A DNA stretch of 64,000 bases, from the NCBI GenBank assembly GCA_002335175.1, contig DDCA01000001.1, positions 1 through 64,000 on the forward strand, in the 5' to 3' direction. The position numbers were made by a program, and so were the translations under genes. Under the pieces are notes generated by a model. That model was not told the DNA's origin. It ran no database searches and saw nothing but the letters and a program-made list of their open reading frames with translations. The stretch is from Candidatus Saccharibacteria bacterium UBA2018 (GTDB taxonomy: Bacteria > Patescibacteriota > Saccharimonadia > Saccharimonadales > Saccharimonadaceae). Below, in pieces: positions 14,844-23,435 of this stretch; the stretch's first letter is position 1, and every line of letters begins with the position of its first letter.

Positions 14844-15727
14844 GATTTACGGCCTTTTAAATAAGCATCGGCTGACATAGTTTTGCCGCTCGGGGCGACG
14901 AGCTCGTCAATAACCAGAAAATTACCATCTTTATACGCCGCATCAAGCGGCGTCTTTGGTTTTTTTGCGACGTGCGCTTTGGTAACGATGAGGCTGGTAC
15001 CTTTATAGTCAAAGCGTGTGCGGGGAAAATCGAGATACGCGCGGATAAGGCGTTCGGCTTGCTGGGCAGTCTGTTTCGTAGGGTGAAGGTCGCCATCAGC
15101 CCGGGTAAGGAGGTGACAGTACGTTGCTTTAAGGTCATCTTGCGGTTTGGCCTTTAGGGAGCCGTCGAGAATCTCGCCGATTGACGCGACAAGCTCGGAT
15201 GCGCCTGTTCTTGCCAGTTTTTTTGTCAGGTGTGGGCCGGTTTCATACTGGGGCAGGTGGAATTTCACTTTGTGGTAAACCGGTCCCGCATCCATTTCGT
15301 GGGTAAGCTGCATAATCGAGACACCGGTAGACCGGTCGCCATTGGCGATTGCCGATTCAATCGGCGAAGGGCCACGGTATTTTGGTAGCAAACTCGGGTG
15401 GAGGTTAATGATACCGGGCGTGAACAAATTAATAGTAGCCTTCGGGATAATGCGGCCGTAACTTACCAGAACACCGGTGACGGGCTGCAGCTTTTTAATG
15501 TCTTCCGTGATTTCGGAGAGCCGTTCTGGCTGCCACACCGGGATATTGTGCTCAGCGGCAATCGTTTTAACCAGTGGGGCTGAGCGTTTATGCCCGCGGC
15601 CTTTTTTGGTATCGGGTTTCGTAACGACCGCACGGATATCGTAGCCGTATTCAAGCAGTGCTTCTAAACTGGTGGCCGAAAAATCTTCGGTACCAAAAAA
15701 GATGAATCTAGGTCCAGAGGTTTTCAT
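14840..15727 (-). CDS. fmt: Methionyl-tRNA formyltransferase
   Basis: A 295-residue enzyme that formylates initiator Met-tRNA with 10-formyl-THF. The N-terminal Rossmann-type domain starts FIFFGTEDFSA. The catalytic region INLHPSLLPKYRGPSPIESA has the Asn and His, and the DAGPV motif supplies the Asp. The C-terminal OB fold is present. I chose the ATG at 15727 (an in-frame ATG at 15745 is also possible); it overlaps the end of def by 20 nt. Together with def this shows that the organism uses formyl-methionine, which matters for leaderless initiation. Confidence 0.93.
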   Translation of the reverse strand: MKTSGPRFIFFGTEDFSATSLEALLEYGYDIRAVVTKPDTKKGRGHKRSAPLVKTIAAEHNIPVWQPERLSEITEDIKKLQPVTGVLVSYGRIIPKATINLFTPGIINLHPSLLPKYRGPSPIESAIANGDRSTGVSIMQLTHEMDAGPVYHKVKFHLPQYETGPHLTKKLARTGASELVASIGEILDGSLKAKPQDDLKATYCHLLTRADGDLHPTKQTAQQAERLIRAYLDFPRTRFDYKGTSLIVTKAHVAKKPKTPLDAAYKDGNFLVIDELVAPSGKTMSADAYLKGRKS

Positions 15728-16283
15728 TGTTTTCGATGTGTTCATGGTAATCAAGCGGTTGAAGTTCTCCGTTTTCGTCGAGAGTATAAAATGCGTCAGT
15801 CTGATCTTTGATGTGGTCGATAAACACCATGCCGTTAGTGTGGTCAATCTCGTGTTGGATAACGCGGGCAAGGAAGCCTTCTGCTTTGAAGCGGACGGGC
15901 TGGCCAGTCTCATCAAGGGCACGAACGCGGATTTTGGTCCAGCGCGGTACTTTGCCGTAGACTTTGCTAACACTTAGGCAGCCCTCGTAGTCGGCGACGA
16001 GTTCACCTTCGGTTTTAACGATTTCGGGGTTGATAAGAACGGTAAAATCGCGGTTTTCTTTGGTTTCGAAGTCGGTTCGGACAATCACGACACGTTCGAG
16101 CTTGTCGATTTGGACGGCAGCCAGGGCGGCTGAAATCTCATGCGGCCGGGAATCTTCCCAGTCGAGGGCGGCAGAGGTCATATCTTCAATAAGCTGCTTT
16201 GTGTCGTCGGTTACTACATGTACGCGGGCAGATTTTTGCCGCAGATGGGCATTTGGCAGCGTGATGATGTCTTCTTTTTTCAT
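15708..16283 (-). CDS. def: Peptide deformylase with unusual motif 1
   Basis: A 191-residue enzyme that removes the formyl group from nascent proteins. Motif 2 EGCLSV (metal-ligand Cys) and motif 3 QHEIDH (HExxH) are intact. Motif 1, normally GxGxAAxQ, reads SAALAAVQ, so both glycines are replaced while AAxQ is kept. The start at 16283 is supported by TGt-TATACT lying 8 nt upstream on this strand, with no SD site, so the mRNA is probably nearly leaderless. It is co-transcribed with fmt. Substituted motif 1 is seen in some deformylase subtypes; activity seems likely but is untested. Confidence 0.88.
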   Translation of the reverse strand: MKKEDIITLPNAHLRQKSARVHVVTDDTKQLIEDMTSAALDWEDSRPHEISAALAAVQIDKLERVVIVRTDFETKENRDFTVLINPEIVKTEGELVADYEGCLSVSKVYGKVPRWTKIRVRALDETGQPVRFKAEGFLARVIQHEIDHTNGMVFIDHIKDQTDAFYTLDENGELQPLDYHEHIENNENLWT

Positions 16284-16317
16284 TACTTGTAAGTATAACA
16301 GAGAAAGAAACGGCTCT

Positions 16318-16839
16318 TTAGACGCCAGTCCAAGCTCCCCAGTTCGGAGTTTGCCCCGTCCAGTAACCGGCCGCATTGGCCGTTGTATAGAGAGTGCCGG
16401 CACCATCAATCGAATCGCATAAGCTACCGGCCGTCGTAGCGGCGCCCCATGCGGTGGCAAACGGCAGGATAGCCCCGTCGTTTTGGAGGATATACGCATT
16501 GCCGGACTTGCTTTTTGCAAGGAGTGCGTAATCGTTCAGGCCGGTGGCAATACAGTAAATATGGTTACGTGATACGGTCGGGGTGATTGCATATGCGCCG
16601 CCAGATGCTTTATATTGCATGCTTTCTAGCGCCGGAAACGTACTTGGATAGGCCGAGTTGTCGATATGGTAAAGGCGCATCTTCTTGGCGAGTGCCCGAA
16701 GGTCATTCTGAACAACACTATCGTTAGCCCGGTTTTGTACGCCGTTGAACGCAACCACGGTCATGACTGCCAGGATGGCAATGACAACAACGACAATGAG
16801 CAGTTCAACGATTGTGAAACCGCTTACGGCTTTCTTCAT
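16318..16839 (-). CDS. Type IV pilin-like protein 1
   Basis: A 173-residue protein with a type IV prepilin leader: short basic MKKAVSG, then FTIVELLIVVVVIAILA, with Phe+1 and Glu+5 after the Gly cleavage site. The rest of the N-terminal helix and a variable C-terminal domain with two cysteines follow. Prepilin peptidase would cut after Gly7. TGc-TATAGT ends 7 nt before the ATG, so a leaderless mRNA is expected. It is a tandem paralogue of the next gene, which has its own promoter. No pilus assembly genes are in the window. The pilin could serve attachment, motility or DNA uptake. Confidence 0.9.
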   Translation of the reverse strand: MKKAVSGFTIVELLIVVVVIAILAVMTVVAFNGVQNRANDSVVQNDLRALAKKMRLYHIDNSAYPSTFPALESMQYKASGGAYAITPTVSRNHIYCIATGLNDYALLAKSKSGNAYILQNDGAILPFATAWGAATTAGSLCDSIDGAGTLYTTANAAGYWTGQTPNWGAWTGV

Positions 16840-16872
16840 ACGACTAACTATAGCATGCTGGAAGGGGTTAAA

Positions 16873-17400
16873 TCAGTCCCAGAATCGCCACCCGCCACCC
16901 GTGCTGACATAAGCAGCAGTAGCTTCATTAAATGTGCCGGTTAGCCCAGCAGCAGTAGCAATGTTTGACATAGTTCCGTTCGGGTACGACGGAGGACCCG
17001 TATAAACTTGAATCGCTGGATTGCTGCCTCTGACATAAAGAACAGGCCCATTTTTTACGGTGGCGAGCACCACGTAGTCAGTTCCGTTCGTAGAGGAGAT
17101 ATAGGTAAGATTGCTGTTAGCTACTGTGCTATAGGCACCCGTACCTACTTTAATATCAATTGTTTCAAGTTCGTCACGCTGGGTTCCGCTTACGGCGATA
17201 GGGTAGTTATCACCCGTTGAGCTAATTTTATAGAGTTCTATCTTCTTGGCTATCATTGCAAGGTCGCTGCGGACGCTGCTTTCGTAGGCTCTGTTTTGTA
17301 CGCCGTTGAAGGCGACCACCGTAATAGCGGCCAAGACAGCGATCACAACGATAACGACCAGTAACTCGACAATTGTGAAACCGCTTGTGTTGCTGCGCAT
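16873..17400 (-). CDS. Type IV pilin-like protein 2
   Basis: A 175-residue prepilin. MRSNTSG precedes FTIVELLVVIVVIAVLAA, and the same AxTVVAFNGVQNRA stretch follows as in pilin 1, then a divergent C-terminal domain without the paired cysteines. The N-terminal similarity and head-to-tail order point to gene duplication. A TG-TAGAAT box ends exactly 6 nt before the ATG, so the transcript should start at the A of ATG. The divergent tail suggests a different subunit role (major versus minor pilin), which cannot be settled here. Confidence 0.9.
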   Translation of the reverse strand: MRSNTSGFTIVELLVVIVVIAVLAAITVVAFNGVQNRAYESSVRSDLAMIAKKIELYKISSTGDNYPIAVSGTQRDELETIDIKVGTGAYSTVANSNLTYISSTNGTDYVVLATVKNGPVLYVRGSNPAIQVYTGPPSYPNGTMSNIATAAGLTGTFNEATAAYVSTGGGWRFWD

Positions 17401-17428
17401 ACAATCATTCTACACTTTTTTTACTAAA

Positions 17429-19369
17429 TTACAGCAAACTTTGGGGGTCGAGCTCGAATTGCCAGTACTGAGGAGGCAGCAGGCGGACGGCGGCTTGGAG
17501 ATGGGAACGTTTAGGTGACTTTAGGACCAATTGCCAGCGGTATGTGTCGCGGGTGCGCTCATAAAAAGCCGGGGTTGGGCCAAGGATCTCAACGTCGCCC
17601 GGCAGCTTGGCCCGTAATATTTCGGCTAGTTTTTTTGCGTTAGTAACGGCCGAAGATTCGGTTTTATAGACGCATTGCAATTTCAGGAGGTGCGTAAACG
17701 GCGGGAAAACTGCCGTCTTGCGTTGCTTCATGGCTAGGTCGTAAAATCCAGCGTAATCCTGGTGGAGCCCGGCCACTACAACCGGGTGGGTAGGTTGGTA
17801 ACTCTGAACAATAACTGTAGTCGGATGGGTCGAGCGACCAACCCGGCCGATTGCTTGTGCCAGCAGCTGGAAGGTACGCTCAGCCGAAGAGTAGTCCGGC
17901 AAACTGAGTCCCGCGTCGGCCTGCACAATGCCGACGGTCCTTAGCTTCGGCAGGTCAAGGCCTTTGGCAATAACCTGCGTGCCAATAATAATATCGATAG
18001 TACCTTGATAGAGCTCGTTATACCTGGCCTCGACGGTTTCGTTATCGGCCGAATCGCCATCGAACCTGGCGATGGTTTTGTCGGGAAATAACCGTCGCAG
18101 CTCTGACTCAATTAGCTTGGTGCCTATGCCCTTATGAAAGATATCGACGGAACCACAATCCGGACAGCTAGTCGGCACCTTTGCCTTATAGCCGCAAATA
18201 TGGCAGCGGAGCAGATGCTGATCACCATGAAGTGTTAAGGGTACGTAACAACGAGGACAACCGGCTTGCCACCCACAATTTTCGCACAACGTCATACTGG
18301 CACTGCCGCGGCGGTTATGGAATATAAGTGCTTGGTTGCCGCTCGCAAATGTTTTTTCAAGCTCGAGCAGCAAAGTGTCCGATAGGAAACGGTGCCGCTT
18401 AAAGTTGCTTCGCTTGGTCATGTCAACCAAGCTAACATCAGGCTTTACAGTGTTCTGAACCGCCGGTTTGTCGAGACGAATTACAGGACGGGAGGCGAAC
18501 TGCGCCAGATAATAATCTGTCACTAGGGGAGTAGCACTTCCAAGAACAAGTTTTGCCTGCGATGCTTCAGCCAAGCTATGGGCTGCCCTAAGGGCATGGT
18601 AACGGGGTGACTGTTCCTGCTTGTAGGTTGGTTCATGGGCTTCGTCGATAACGATGAGGCCGACGTGCGGTAGCGGCAAGAAGAGGGCAGAGCGAGGACC
18701 GATAACGACTTGGGGTGTCGACGCATGTAAAGCTTGGCGCCACACGGCATGCCGTTCTGCTTCAGTCTGGCGGGAATGGGCAAGCAAGACATCGCGGAAA
18801 TGGTTGGAGAACTCGGCAATTAATTGTGAGGTTAAGGCAATCTCGGGGACGAGCACGATAGCCGACTGGCCACGGGCAAGCGCCCGCTTAACGAGTTCAA
18901 TATATACCGCGGTCTTACCGGATCCTGTCACTCCGTGAAGCAGGATAGTACCGACCGAAGCATTTTCTACAGTGTAAACAGCAGCCGACTGGTCTGAGTT
19001 GAGTACAAAATTTGTTCGTTTTCGGCGAACCGACAGTGTATCCGGTGAACGCGTACGACGCTTCTTTTCGAGGCCACGGGGAAGCATAGTGGTGAGAACG
19101 GTTGCGAGGGGGGTCATATAATAGTCGGCTAGCCACCGGGCAAGTTCGACGTATGGGTTTGGCAGCGGTGTGTCTTCAAGCAAACCCGCAACCGGCTTGA
19201 CGTCATACGAAGGTTTTTTTACTTCCCTTAAGACGAGCCCATTCATCGTCCGGGTCCCAACCGGAATACGAACAAGTGCACCGATGGCAAGCTGCGTATT
19301 CGACGAATATGTCAGCCAGTCGGTTCCGGTCCGTACGATGCGAGTCGGGGCTACCTCGTAATACTGCAT
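17429..19369 (-). CDS. priA: Primosomal protein N' (PriA helicase)
   Basis: A 646-residue helicase that restarts stalled replication forks. It shows the N-terminal DNA-binding domain, Walker A GVTGSGKT, DEAH box, a zinc-binding region with four CxxC pairs between the two helicase lobes, and helicase C motifs including QAIGRVGRS. The length is slightly below the usual 700-730. TATAAT on this strand ends 7 nt before the ATG at 19369 and no SD site is seen. It lies divergent from the phosphoribosyltransferase-like gene. Confidence 0.96.
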   Translation of the reverse strand: MQYYEVAPTRIVRTGTDWLTYSSNTQLAIGALVRIPVGTRTMNGLVLREVKKPSYDVKPVAGLLEDTPLPNPYVELARWLADYYMTPLATVLTTMLPRGLEKKRRTRSPDTLSVRRKRTNFVLNSDQSAAVYTVENASVGTILLHGVTGSGKTAVYIELVKRALARGQSAIVLVPEIALTSQLIAEFSNHFRDVLLAHSRQTEAERHAVWRQALHASTPQVVIGPRSALFLPLPHVGLIVIDEAHEPTYKQEQSPRYHALRAAHSLAEASQAKLVLGSATPLVTDYYLAQFASRPVIRLDKPAVQNTVKPDVSLVDMTKRSNFKRHRFLSDTLLLELEKTFASGNQALIFHNRRGSASMTLCENCGWQAGCPRCYVPLTLHGDQHLLRCHICGYKAKVPTSCPDCGSVDIFHKGIGTKLIESELRRLFPDKTIARFDGDSADNETVEARYNELYQGTIDIIIGTQVIAKGLDLPKLRTVGIVQADAGLSLPDYSSAERTFQLLAQAIGRVGRSTHPTTVIVQSYQPTHPVVVAGLHQDYAGFYDLAMKQRKTAVFPPFTHLLKLQCVYKTESSAVTNAKKLAEILRAKLPGDVEILGPTPAFYERTRDTYRWQLVLKSPKRSHLQAAVRLLPPQYWQFELDPQSLL

Positions 19370-19512
19370 ACATTTGATTATAGGCTACTGTTCCAATATA
19401 AACTCATACGAGACGGAGACGAGCTTTAGGGGGTGGTGTCGTAAATTTGAATTCATTTCGAACTTGCGATGGAGGGGTAAACCACTTCTATAATTCCTGT
19501 TAGAATAAACAT

Positions 19513-20169
19513 ATGTATTTTGAATCCCGGGCCGACGCCGGTATGAAACTAGCGGCGCAGTTATTAGACAAGTACCGATACGAAAACTGCGCGGTTGTCG
19601 CACTGTCAGACGGTGCGGTGCTGGTAGGTGAGCAGATTGCAGCCAGACTCCACTGTATCCTTACTTTGCTCCTGATTGAAACGATAGAAGTACCGGGGGA
19701 GAGCACGTCATTTGGCGGCGTTTCACAAGGCGGCGGCTTCACGTATAACGGAATGTTCTCGGCTGGTGAAGTGGATGAATACACCTCGGAGTTCCACGGC
19801 TATCTGGACGAACAGCGGCGGGAGGCGTTCCAACGTATCAACCGGCTGCTTGGGGACGGGGGGCTAATCGACAAAACTATGTTGCTCGACAGGACGGTTA
19901 TTCTTGTAGCCGACGGCATTGATAATGGCGCCGCAATTGATGTGGCAATGGACTTTTTAAAACCAATCCGCACGGCAAAGATTGTGGTTGCCACGCCGGT
20001 TGCCTCGATTCCGGCCGTTGACAAGCTACACATGGCTGCCGACGAACTGCATATTCTTGATGTCAAAGAAAATTACATGGGTACCGACCACTACTACACA
20101 GATAATTCGATACCGTCTCACGAAGAAACAATTGCCAAAATCAACCAGATAGTACTGAACTGGCACTAA
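19513..20169 (+). CDS. Phosphoribosyltransferase-like protein
   Basis: A 218-residue protein with the type I PRTase fold order: an N-terminal DAGMKLA region, a loop VALSDGAVLVGEQIA, and a core strand VILVADGIDNGAAIDVAM where the PRPP motif normally reads VDDG(x)ATG. One of the acidic residues and the ATG turn are changed, so PRPP binding may be weakened. Proteins of this type are often annotated as predicted phosphoribosyltransferases without a known base. TGt-TAGAAT ends 6 nt before the ATG (leaderless geometry). Confidence 0.75.
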   Translation: MYFESRADAGMKLAAQLLDKYRYENCAVVALSDGAVLVGEQIAARLHCILTLLLIETIEVPGESTSFGGVSQGGGFTYNGMFSAGEVDEYTSEFHGYLDEQRREAFQRINRLLGDGGLIDKTMLLDRTVILVADGIDNGAAIDVAMDFLKPIRTAKIVVATPVASIPAVDKLHMAADELHILDVKENYMGTDHYYTDNSIPSHEETIAKINQIVLNWH

Positions 20170-20174
20170 AAGTA

Positions 20175-20253
20175 ATAGGACAAACCTACGGTTTTCTTAT
20201 CGCGGTGCGAGTGAATAAATCACTCGGGACTGGCTGCTCTTTTCCCTTGAGCA
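20175..20253 (+). repeat. Hairpin repeat copy 1 with two further hairpins
   Basis: 20175-20200 folds as ATAGGA, AAACC, TAC loop, GGTTT, TCTTAT. 20175-20195 is identical to 20689-20709. It is followed by CGAGTGA/TCACTCG (about 20208-20226) and CTGCTC/GAGCAG (about 20231-20253). It lies between the PRTase-like gene and the winged-helix regulator. Confidence 0.6.
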
Positions 20254-20370
20254 GACATGAAATTTCGCAATTTAGTGAAAAATTAGGCTTGGCTATTGTT
20301 GTAAGATTGTGCTACGATTGTTAGTAACCAAACGAAAATCCTAAATCAACTAAATCTATTCAGGGAGAGT
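20254..20370 (+). promoter_or_regulatory. Promoter region of the winged-helix regulator
   Basis: A TTGTGCTACGATTGT stretch near 20308-20322 gives a TGc-TACGAT extended -10. The leader is about 40 nt and a GGGAG SD site lies before the ATG at 20371. Confidence 0.55.
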
Positions 20371-20682
20371 ATGTTAGACGTTTTTATTACTAGCCGAGTG
20401 CGCCGAAAAATCGTGGTTGTATATGCCAAGTATCCTGACTTTCATACCCATGTTCGGGGCTTAGCTAAACTAATAAAAGAAGATCCGGGCAACATCCAGC
20501 GCGAACTGAAACGTCTCGAAAAGGTTGGGTTTTTAAGCTCTGAAAAGCAGGGCAATACTAAGATTTACTCGACCAACAAACAGTTCCCGATTTTCAAAGA
20601 ACTCCAAAGCATTGTCATCAAAAGCCAGCAGCATCAGACTGGCCGGACCAAGCGCGCTTCTAGTGATATCCAACCGGTGTAA
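20371..20682 (+). CDS. Small winged-helix (ArsR-like) transcriptional regulator
   Basis: A 103-residue protein with a winged helix-turn-helix: helix RVRRKIVVVYAKYP, recognition region LAKLIKEDPGNIQRELKRLEKVGFL and a wing with SEKQGNTKIYSTN. There are no metal-binding cysteines, so it is not a classical ArsR metal sensor. The C terminus is short and basic. A GGGAG SD site is present. Both flanks carry the same 21-nt hairpin repeat, which could be its operator (DNA) or an RNA element. The target genes are unknown. Confidence 0.85.
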   Translation: MLDVFITSRVRRKIVVVYAKYPDFHTHVRGLAKLIKEDPGNIQRELKRLEKVGFLSSEKQGNTKIYSTNKQFPIFKELQSIVIKSQQHQTGRTKRASSDIQPV

Positions 20683-20753
20683 AATCACATAGGACAAACC
20701 TACGGTTTTTCCTATCGCTTCGCTGGGCTTTCCCTTAGTTGCCACGATTTTAC
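20679..20753 (+). repeat. Hairpin repeat copy 2 inside an 8-bp outer helix
   Basis: 20689-20715 folds as ATAGGA, AAACC, TAC, GGTTT, TCCTAT. The outer arms GTAAAATC (20679-20686) and GATTTTAC (20746-20753) enclose it. The outer 5' arm includes the stop codon of the regulator gene. Compared with copy 1 the closing stem differs (CCTAT versus CTTAT) while still pairing with ATAGG. Confidence 0.6.
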
Positions 20754-20801
20754 GGAAATGAATTCCGATAAAATCATGAATTGTTTGAAATAATAAGAGT
20801 A

Positions 20802-22445
20802 ATGTCGGCTACAAAGTTGTTTGAGGAGATTCTTAAAGCGCGTGGATTAAAGACGCAGGCGCAGCGTGATGCGTTCTTAAATCCGAGCTACGACGCTAAG
20901 CACGATCCCTTTCTGTTGCCGGACATGCAGAGAGCAGTCAAGCGGCTGACTGGAGCACGAAAAAACCAAGAACGAATTACGATTTACGGTGATTACGATA
21001 TTGATGGGTTGACGGCTACGACGGTGTTGCTTGATGCATTTTCGTCGTTTGGGTTTGAACATGTAAAGGCATTCATACCAAACCGGTTTGTGGAAGGCTA
21101 TGGTTTAACAGTCGATGCGATAGAGCGAATTGCGGCGGACGGGGCACAGCTCATTATTACGGTCGACTGCGGTTCGCTGAGTACCAAAGAAATTGTTCGG
21201 GCAAATGAGCTTGGCGTCGATGTCATTGTTACCGATCACCACAACGTGCTTGATGTCCAACCGCCAGCCGTTGCAGTTATCAATCCGAAGCGGCCAGACC
21301 ATTCTTATCCGTTTATTGATTTGGCCGGCGTTGGGGTAGCGTTTAAATTAGTGCAGGCCTTGCAGACGAAACTGCCCGGCCTTGAGCCCGGACAAGAAAA
21401 ATGGCTGCTCGATTTGGTGGCACTTGGTACTGTTTGTGATGTTGTAACACTGGTTGATGAAAATAGGGCTAACGTGTTCTGGGGACTAAAGGTATTGGCG
21501 CGGACGCGCCGGCCCGGTTTGAAGGCACTGATGGCGGTGGCGCGCGTCGAGCCAGACAAGGTCAATGCCAGGAGCCTCGGTTTTGCATTAGGACCGCGGA
21601 TGAATGCTGCCGGTAGACTGGAGACAGCCCAGATTGCCCTTGATATGCTGACTGCTAAAGACGGCATGACAGCGCTCGAAAAAGCGCAGGAGCTCGACGC
21701 TCTAAACGCTGCCCGCCGGGCTGAACAGGACATAATTTATAAAGAAGCTGTCGAGCAAGCCGAGCAGTTCAATCAGGACAACGTACTTGTTGTAAGCGCA
21801 CCGAACTGGAACCACGGCATCGTTGGAATCGTAGCTGCAAAGTTACTGGAGCGGTTTGCCAAACCGACTTTCGTGCTGCAGGAGATGGGAGAAGTAGCCA
21901 AAGGCTCCGCTAGAAGTTATGGTGACTTTTCGGCAGCCGAGGCCATCAAAAGCGCGAGCGACATAATTACATCCGGCGGAGGGCATAAATTAGCAGCTGG
22001 CGTGACTATCCCAACTAAAAATATTCAGGCATTTAGGGAACGGGTGAATAAGCATTACCGTGACCAAAAGCTGAAAAATCAGGCTGCTTTACTGCTTCCA
22101 AAAGCCGACATCCTGGCCGAGTTTGCCTCTGTTTCGGAAGACTTAGTCAAACTACTGGATCAATTGGAGCCATTTGGCAACGGTAACCCGCAACCTATCC
22201 TTAAAACCGACGCGCTAACCGTAACTGGCGTTCGCCGAATGGGTGCTAACGGCCAACATGTCAAACTCGAGGCTAAAGCAGCCGATGGGACGACGATGCA
22301 ACTACTCGCTTTCAATGCGCCGGACCAATTCTTTATCGAACCCGGCACGGTGATTAGCAGCTGGTATCAGCCGGATATTAATGAATGGCAAGGTAGACGC
22401 AGTGTTGAAGGCCGTTTGCTGCATTTGGAAATAACAGTTGAATAG
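20802..22445 (+). CDS. recJ: Single-stranded-DNA-specific exonuclease RecJ
   Basis: A 547-residue 5'-3' exonuclease of recombination and repair. The DHH domain shows DYDIDGLTA (metal-binding Asp residues) and VTDHHNVL. The DHHA1 domain carries SGGGHKLAAG, and a C-terminal OB domain binds DNA. The start at 20802 (MSATKLFEE) is preferred over a TTG at 20781 because an AATAAT box with upstream TGa ends 7 nt before it. Length and motif order are normal. Confidence 0.95.
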   Translation: MSATKLFEEILKARGLKTQAQRDAFLNPSYDAKHDPFLLPDMQRAVKRLTGARKNQERITIYGDYDIDGLTATTVLLDAFSSFGFEHVKAFIPNRFVEGYGLTVDAIERIAADGAQLIITVDCGSLSTKEIVRANELGVDVIVTDHHNVLDVQPPAVAVINPKRPDHSYPFIDLAGVGVAFKLVQALQTKLPGLEPGQEKWLLDLVALGTVCDVVTLVDENRANVFWGLKVLARTRRPGLKALMAVARVEPDKVNARSLGFALGPRMNAAGRLETAQIALDMLTAKDGMTALEKAQELDALNAARRAEQDIIYKEAVEQAEQFNQDNVLVVSAPNWNHGIVGIVAAKLLERFAKPTFVLQEMGEVAKGSARSYGDFSAAEAIKSASDIITSGGGHKLAAGVTIPTKNIQAFRERVNKHYRDQKLKNQAALLLPKADILAEFASVSEDLVKLLDQLEPFGNGNPQPILKTDALTVTGVRRMGANGQHVKLEAKAADGTTMQLLAFNAPDQFFIEPGTVISSWYQPDINEWQGRRSVEGRLLHLEITVE

Positions 22446-22495
22446 TTGATTACAGAGGAGTATGGTGATAGGTAACCATTAAGTGGAGAATAATC

Positions 22496-22714
22496 ATGAC
22501 AGTAAATGATAATGAGCGGCACTGGAACCATGCGATTGAAATGGGCGATTTTGAAGAAGCAAGGCGCATAGAAGCGTCGGTAGCGGAGCCGTCGCTGGCA
22601 GATAGCGCACTTACGCTTATCAGGATTGAAGACGACCAGTCAGCACGCTCGCTACCATATACAGGGGTGAGTGTATCAAAGTACGGTGACCCAAGCACGG
22701 AAAACTTGGAGTAG
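22496..22714 (+). CDS. Hypothetical small protein
   Basis: A 72-residue acidic protein of unknown family, predicted helical in its first half and then flexible. A TGGAG SD site lies 7 nt before the ATG. It sits between recJ and rpsU, both on the same strand. The short length and lack of a recognisable family keep confidence moderate; the good SD site and lack of a competing frame support it. Confidence 0.65.
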   Translation: MTVNDNERHWNHAIEMGDFEEARRIEASVAEPSLADSALTLIRIEDDQSARSLPYTGVSVSKYGDPSTENLE

Positions 22715-22760
22715 TAGCCCAGTTGCCAACTGACCCCGTATCTGTTACACTACTTGGGAT

Positions 22761-22976
22761 ATGGTACAAGTTACACGTAAAGACGAACGCGAGGCCAACG
22801 AGAACGTTATCCGCCGCTTTAACCGCAAGGTATTGCAGAGCGGTGTACTTTCGACGGCTAAAGCCAGTATGCGTTTTAGCAAGCCGATAAGTAAAACTGA
22901 ACGACGCAACAAAGCTATCATCCGAAAAGCCCGCAAGGCAGACAAGATGGCCAAGATGCGCCTCGGAGTACGCTAG
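22761..22976 (+). CDS. rpsU: Ribosomal protein bS21
   Basis: A 71-residue very basic protein. RRFNRKVLQSGVLSTAK and the RF-x-KP-x-SK-x-E-RR block match S21, which sits near the anti-SD end of 16S rRNA and promotes SD-dependent initiation. TGt-TACACT lies 9 nt before the ATG. It is followed directly by yqeY, a widespread pairing. Keeping S21 fits the mixed SD/leaderless use seen in this window. Confidence 0.93.
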   Translation: MVQVTRKDEREANENVIRRFNRKVLQSGVLSTAKASMRFSKPISKTERRNKAIIRKARKADKMAKMRLGVR

Positions 22977-23429
22977 TTGGCGCTTCGTGACCGGCTACAG
23001 GACGACATAAAAGCCGCTCTTTTGAGCGGCAATCGTTTTGAAGCTAATGTTTTAAGCGGCTTAAAGGCAGCGTTTTTGAACGAAGAGGTAGCACTCGGTA
23101 AGCGCGACGAAGGCTTGAGTGACGACGAGTACGAAAAAATTATTGCAGGAGAAGTAAAAAAGCGTGCGGAAAGCATAAAACTGTACGAAGAAAACGGACG
23201 CCCGGAATTAGCCGAAAACGAAAAAAATGAATCGGCTGTCCTTGAGAAATACTTACCGAAACAACTGAGTGAAACCGAAGTGGCCGACATAGTGACTCAG
23301 ACTATTAATGAGATGGGCGCAACCGGCATGCAATCTATGGGCATGGTTATAAAAGCCGTCAAAGCCAAAGTGGGCAATACCGCAGACGGTGCAATAGTTG
23401 CCCGAATCGTAAAAGACAAGCTACAATAA
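22977..23429 (+). CDS. yqeY: GatB/YqeY-domain protein
   Basis: A 150-residue helical protein homologous to the C-terminal tRNA-binding domain of GatB and to Bacillus YqeY. It starts with TTG at 22977, the base after the rpsU stop, so translation is coupled. KYLPKQLSETEV and the MGMVIKAVKAKVG block are typical of the family. Its role is uncertain; tRNA-dependent amidotransferase assistance has been proposed. The stop codon overlaps the -10 box (TACAAT, 23422-23427) of adk. Confidence 0.9.
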   Translation: MALRDRLQDDIKAALLSGNRFEANVLSGLKAAFLNEEVALGKRDEGLSDDEYEKIIAGEVKKRAESIKLYEENGRPELAENEKNESAVLEKYLPKQLSETEVADIVTQTINEMGATGMQSMGMVIKAVKAKVGNTADGAIVARIVKDKLQ

Positions 23430-23435
23430 TTCACA

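Noticed and set aside
20175..20715. CRISPR array or guanidine-II (mini-ykkC) riboswitch
   Set aside because: There are only two copies, 490 bp apart with a gene between, so it is not CRISPR. The hairpins are single rather than the paired ACGR-loop hairpins of guanidine-II.
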